A stretch of 5,740 nt of DNA from Alcaligenaceae bacterium. Its GTDB lineage: Bacteria > Pseudomonadota > Gammaproteobacteria > Burkholderiales > Burkholderiaceae. The DNA lies in assembly GCA_947372575.1 (NCBI GenBank), contig CANBUF010000146.1, positions 1-5,740 of the forward strand. The letters are read 5' to 3'. The translations under genes and the position numbers were made by a program. Positions within the stretch are counted from its first letter, which is position 1, and each line of letters begins with the position of its first letter. Of the stretch, positions 4,547-5,740 are shown piece by piece. The notes beneath the pieces were generated by a model. The model did not search any database and was not told where the DNA came from. It saw only the letters and a program-made list of their open reading frames with translations.

Positions 4547-5740
4547 ATGAGTCAACGGACCAAGACACCGGAATCCTTACGCAGTGCTCGCTGGTTCGCA
4601 CCAGACGATGTGCGCGCCTTTGGGCATCGCTCGCGCGCGATGCAGATGGGGTACGGGCCTGAGGATTGGGTGGGCAAGCCGGTCGTTGGCATTATCAATA
4701 CCTGGTCTGATATCAATCCCTGCCATACCCATTTCAAGCAACGCGTCGAAGATGTCAAGCGTGGAGTGCTGCAGGCAGGTGGATTCCCGATCGAACTCCC
4801 GGCCCAGTCGGTTGCTGAAGTGTTTGTCAAACCTACCACGATGCTTTATCGCAATATGCTTGCGATGGATGTTGAAGAACTGCTGCGCTGCCACCCGATT
4901 GATGGTGTGGTCCTGCTGGGCGGTTGTGACAAGTCCACGCCTGCCTTGCTGATGGGCGCAACCAGTGTAGGTTTGCCTGCGATTTATGTGCCTGCTGGCC
5001 CGATGCTGCGCGGCAACTGGCATGGCAAGGTTCTGGGTTCTGGCTCCGATACCTGGAAATACTGGGATGACCGCCGCGCCGGGCTCATCAGCAAAAAAGA
5101 CTGGATCGAAATCGAAGGTGGTATTGCACGCAGCCATGGCACCTGCATGACGATGGGGACTGCCAGCACCATGACCGCGATTGCAGAAGCCCTGGGTATG
5201 ACCTTGCCTGGCGCCTCGTCGATCCCTGCACCTGATTCCAATCATATCCGCATGAGCACCGAATCGGGTCGCCGTATTGTCGATATGATCTGGGAAGATC
5301 TCACGCCCAATAAAATCCAGACACATGCTGCCTTTGAAAATGCAATTGCCGTAGCGATGGCGATGGGTTGCTCGACCAATGCGATCATTCACGTGATCGC
5401 CCAGGCCAAGCGCGCGGGATGTGATATTGGCCTGGAGGACTTTGACCGGTTCAGCCGGATCGTACCGGTGATTGCCAATGTGCGCCCGAGCGGCGACACT
5501 TACCTGATGGAAGACTTCTTTTATGCAGGCGGTTTGCCCGGCCTGATGAATCGCATGAAAGAACATCTGCATCTCGATGAGATGACCTGCACGGGCAAGT
5601 CACTCGGTCAGAATATCGAGGGTGCGGGAGTCTATAACGATGACGTGATCCGAACGCTCGACAACCCTATTTATGCCGAGGGTGCACTCGCTGTGCTCAA
5701 AGGTAATCTGGCGCCTGATGGCTGTGTCATCAAGCCAAGT
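4547..5740 (+). CDS. IlvD/Edd-family dehydratase, probably L-arabinonate or related sugar-acid dehydratase (3' end outside window)
   Basis: The frame is open for 398 codons to the right edge. The family is normally about 570-600 residues, so roughly one third is missing. The N-terminus KTPESLRSARWFAPDDVRAFGHRSR (6-30) and MQMGYGPEDW (32-41) match the sugar-acid branch rather than classical IlvD. Iron-sulfur ligands are Cys59 in SDINPCH, Cys127 in GGCDKS and Cys200 in SHGTCMT. These are the same numbers I recall for the characterised Rhizobium L-arabinonate dehydratase, a [2Fe-2S] enzyme. Glu91, Asp128 and Lys129 fit Mg2+ binding, with Lys129 the likely carbamylated lysine. The catalytic Ser in the C-terminal domain is beyond the window. 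The reaction removes water from an aldonic acid to give a 2-keto-3-deoxy acid in the cytoplasm. Substrate could be L-arabinonate, D-xylonate, L-fuconate or similar. It has its own ribosome binding site and possible promoter 57 nt after the glycosyltransferase. Confidence 0.92.
   Translation, partial: MSQRTKTPESLRSARWFAPDDVRAFGHRSRAMQMGYGPEDWVGKPVVGIINTWSDINPCHTHFKQRVEDVKRGVLQAGGFPIELPAQSVAEVFVKPTTMLYRNMLAMDVEELLRCHPIDGVVLLGGCDKSTPALLMGATSVGLPAIYVPAGPMLRGNWHGKVLGSGSDTWKYWDDRRAGLISKKDWIEIEGGIARSHGTCMTMGTASTMTAIAEALGMTLPGASSIPAPDSNHIRMSTESGRRIVDMIWEDLTPNKIQTHAAFENAIAVAMAMGCSTNAIIHVIAQAKRAGCDIGLEDFDRFSRIVPVIANVRPSGDTYLMEDFFYAGGLPGLMNRMKEHLHLDEMTCTGKSLGQNIEGAGVYNDDVIRTLDNPIYAEGALAVLKGNLAPDGCVIKPS

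Noticed and set aside
4577..5572. A 331-codon open frame on the minus strand opposite the dehydratase
   Set aside because: It is antisense to a clearly conserved enzyme. Its translation is rich in His, Arg and Cys with no recognisable domain, and long antisense frames are expected from codon bias in such genes.

Overview
The window looks like a stretch of chromosome from a betaproteobacterium. The best guess is Burkholderiales, probably Alcaligenaceae-like (Advenella, Bordetella and relatives). This rests on moderate GC, on codon use, and on protein types I recognise from that group: a periplasmic branched-chain-amino-acid-type binding protein beside catabolic enzymes, an orphan ArnT-like glycosyltransferase, and an IlvD/Edd-family sugar-acid dehydratase. 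The assignment is inference from memory of families, not a database match.

Layout. (a) At the left edge the minus strand carries the first 42 codons of what looks like an NDP-forming acyl-CoA synthetase, cut by the window. (b) A 192-bp AT-rich divergent intergenic region follows, with a short palindrome and repeated CTTCTG words. (c) A compact plus-strand cluster comes next: a secreted ABC-type substrate-binding protein (320-1534), a small SCP2-like sterol/lipid-carrier domain protein (1548-1946) and an alpha/beta hydrolase (1934-2839). The first gap is 13 nt and the second pair overlaps by 13 nt, so this is very likely one operon. (d) A lone membrane glycosyltransferase of the GT-C/ArnT-PMT type (2915-4489) follows after 75 bp, with a possible promoter of its own. 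(e) A short spacer holds three back-to-back inverted repeats, the first a possible terminator. (f) The 5' two thirds of an IlvD/Edd dehydratase, most like L-arabinonate dehydratase, starts at 4547 and runs off the right edge.

Working together. The first plus-strand operon and the divergent synthetase suggest uptake, hydrolysis and CoA activation of an organic acid or ester. The binding protein would capture the compound outside, the hydrolase would cleave an ester or C-C bond, and the synthetase would make the CoA thioester. The SCP2-like protein has no assigned job but could carry a hydrophobic intermediate. No permease or ATPase for the binding protein lies in the window. The glycosyltransferase (envelope modification) and the dehydratase (sugar-acid catabolism) look like separate transcription units.

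I see no tRNA, rRNA, CRISPR array, insertion sequence or phage feature, and no clear sign of a new defence or mobile system. The most notable items are the binding protein/SCP2-like/hydrolase operon and the repeat-dense spacer before the dehydratase.
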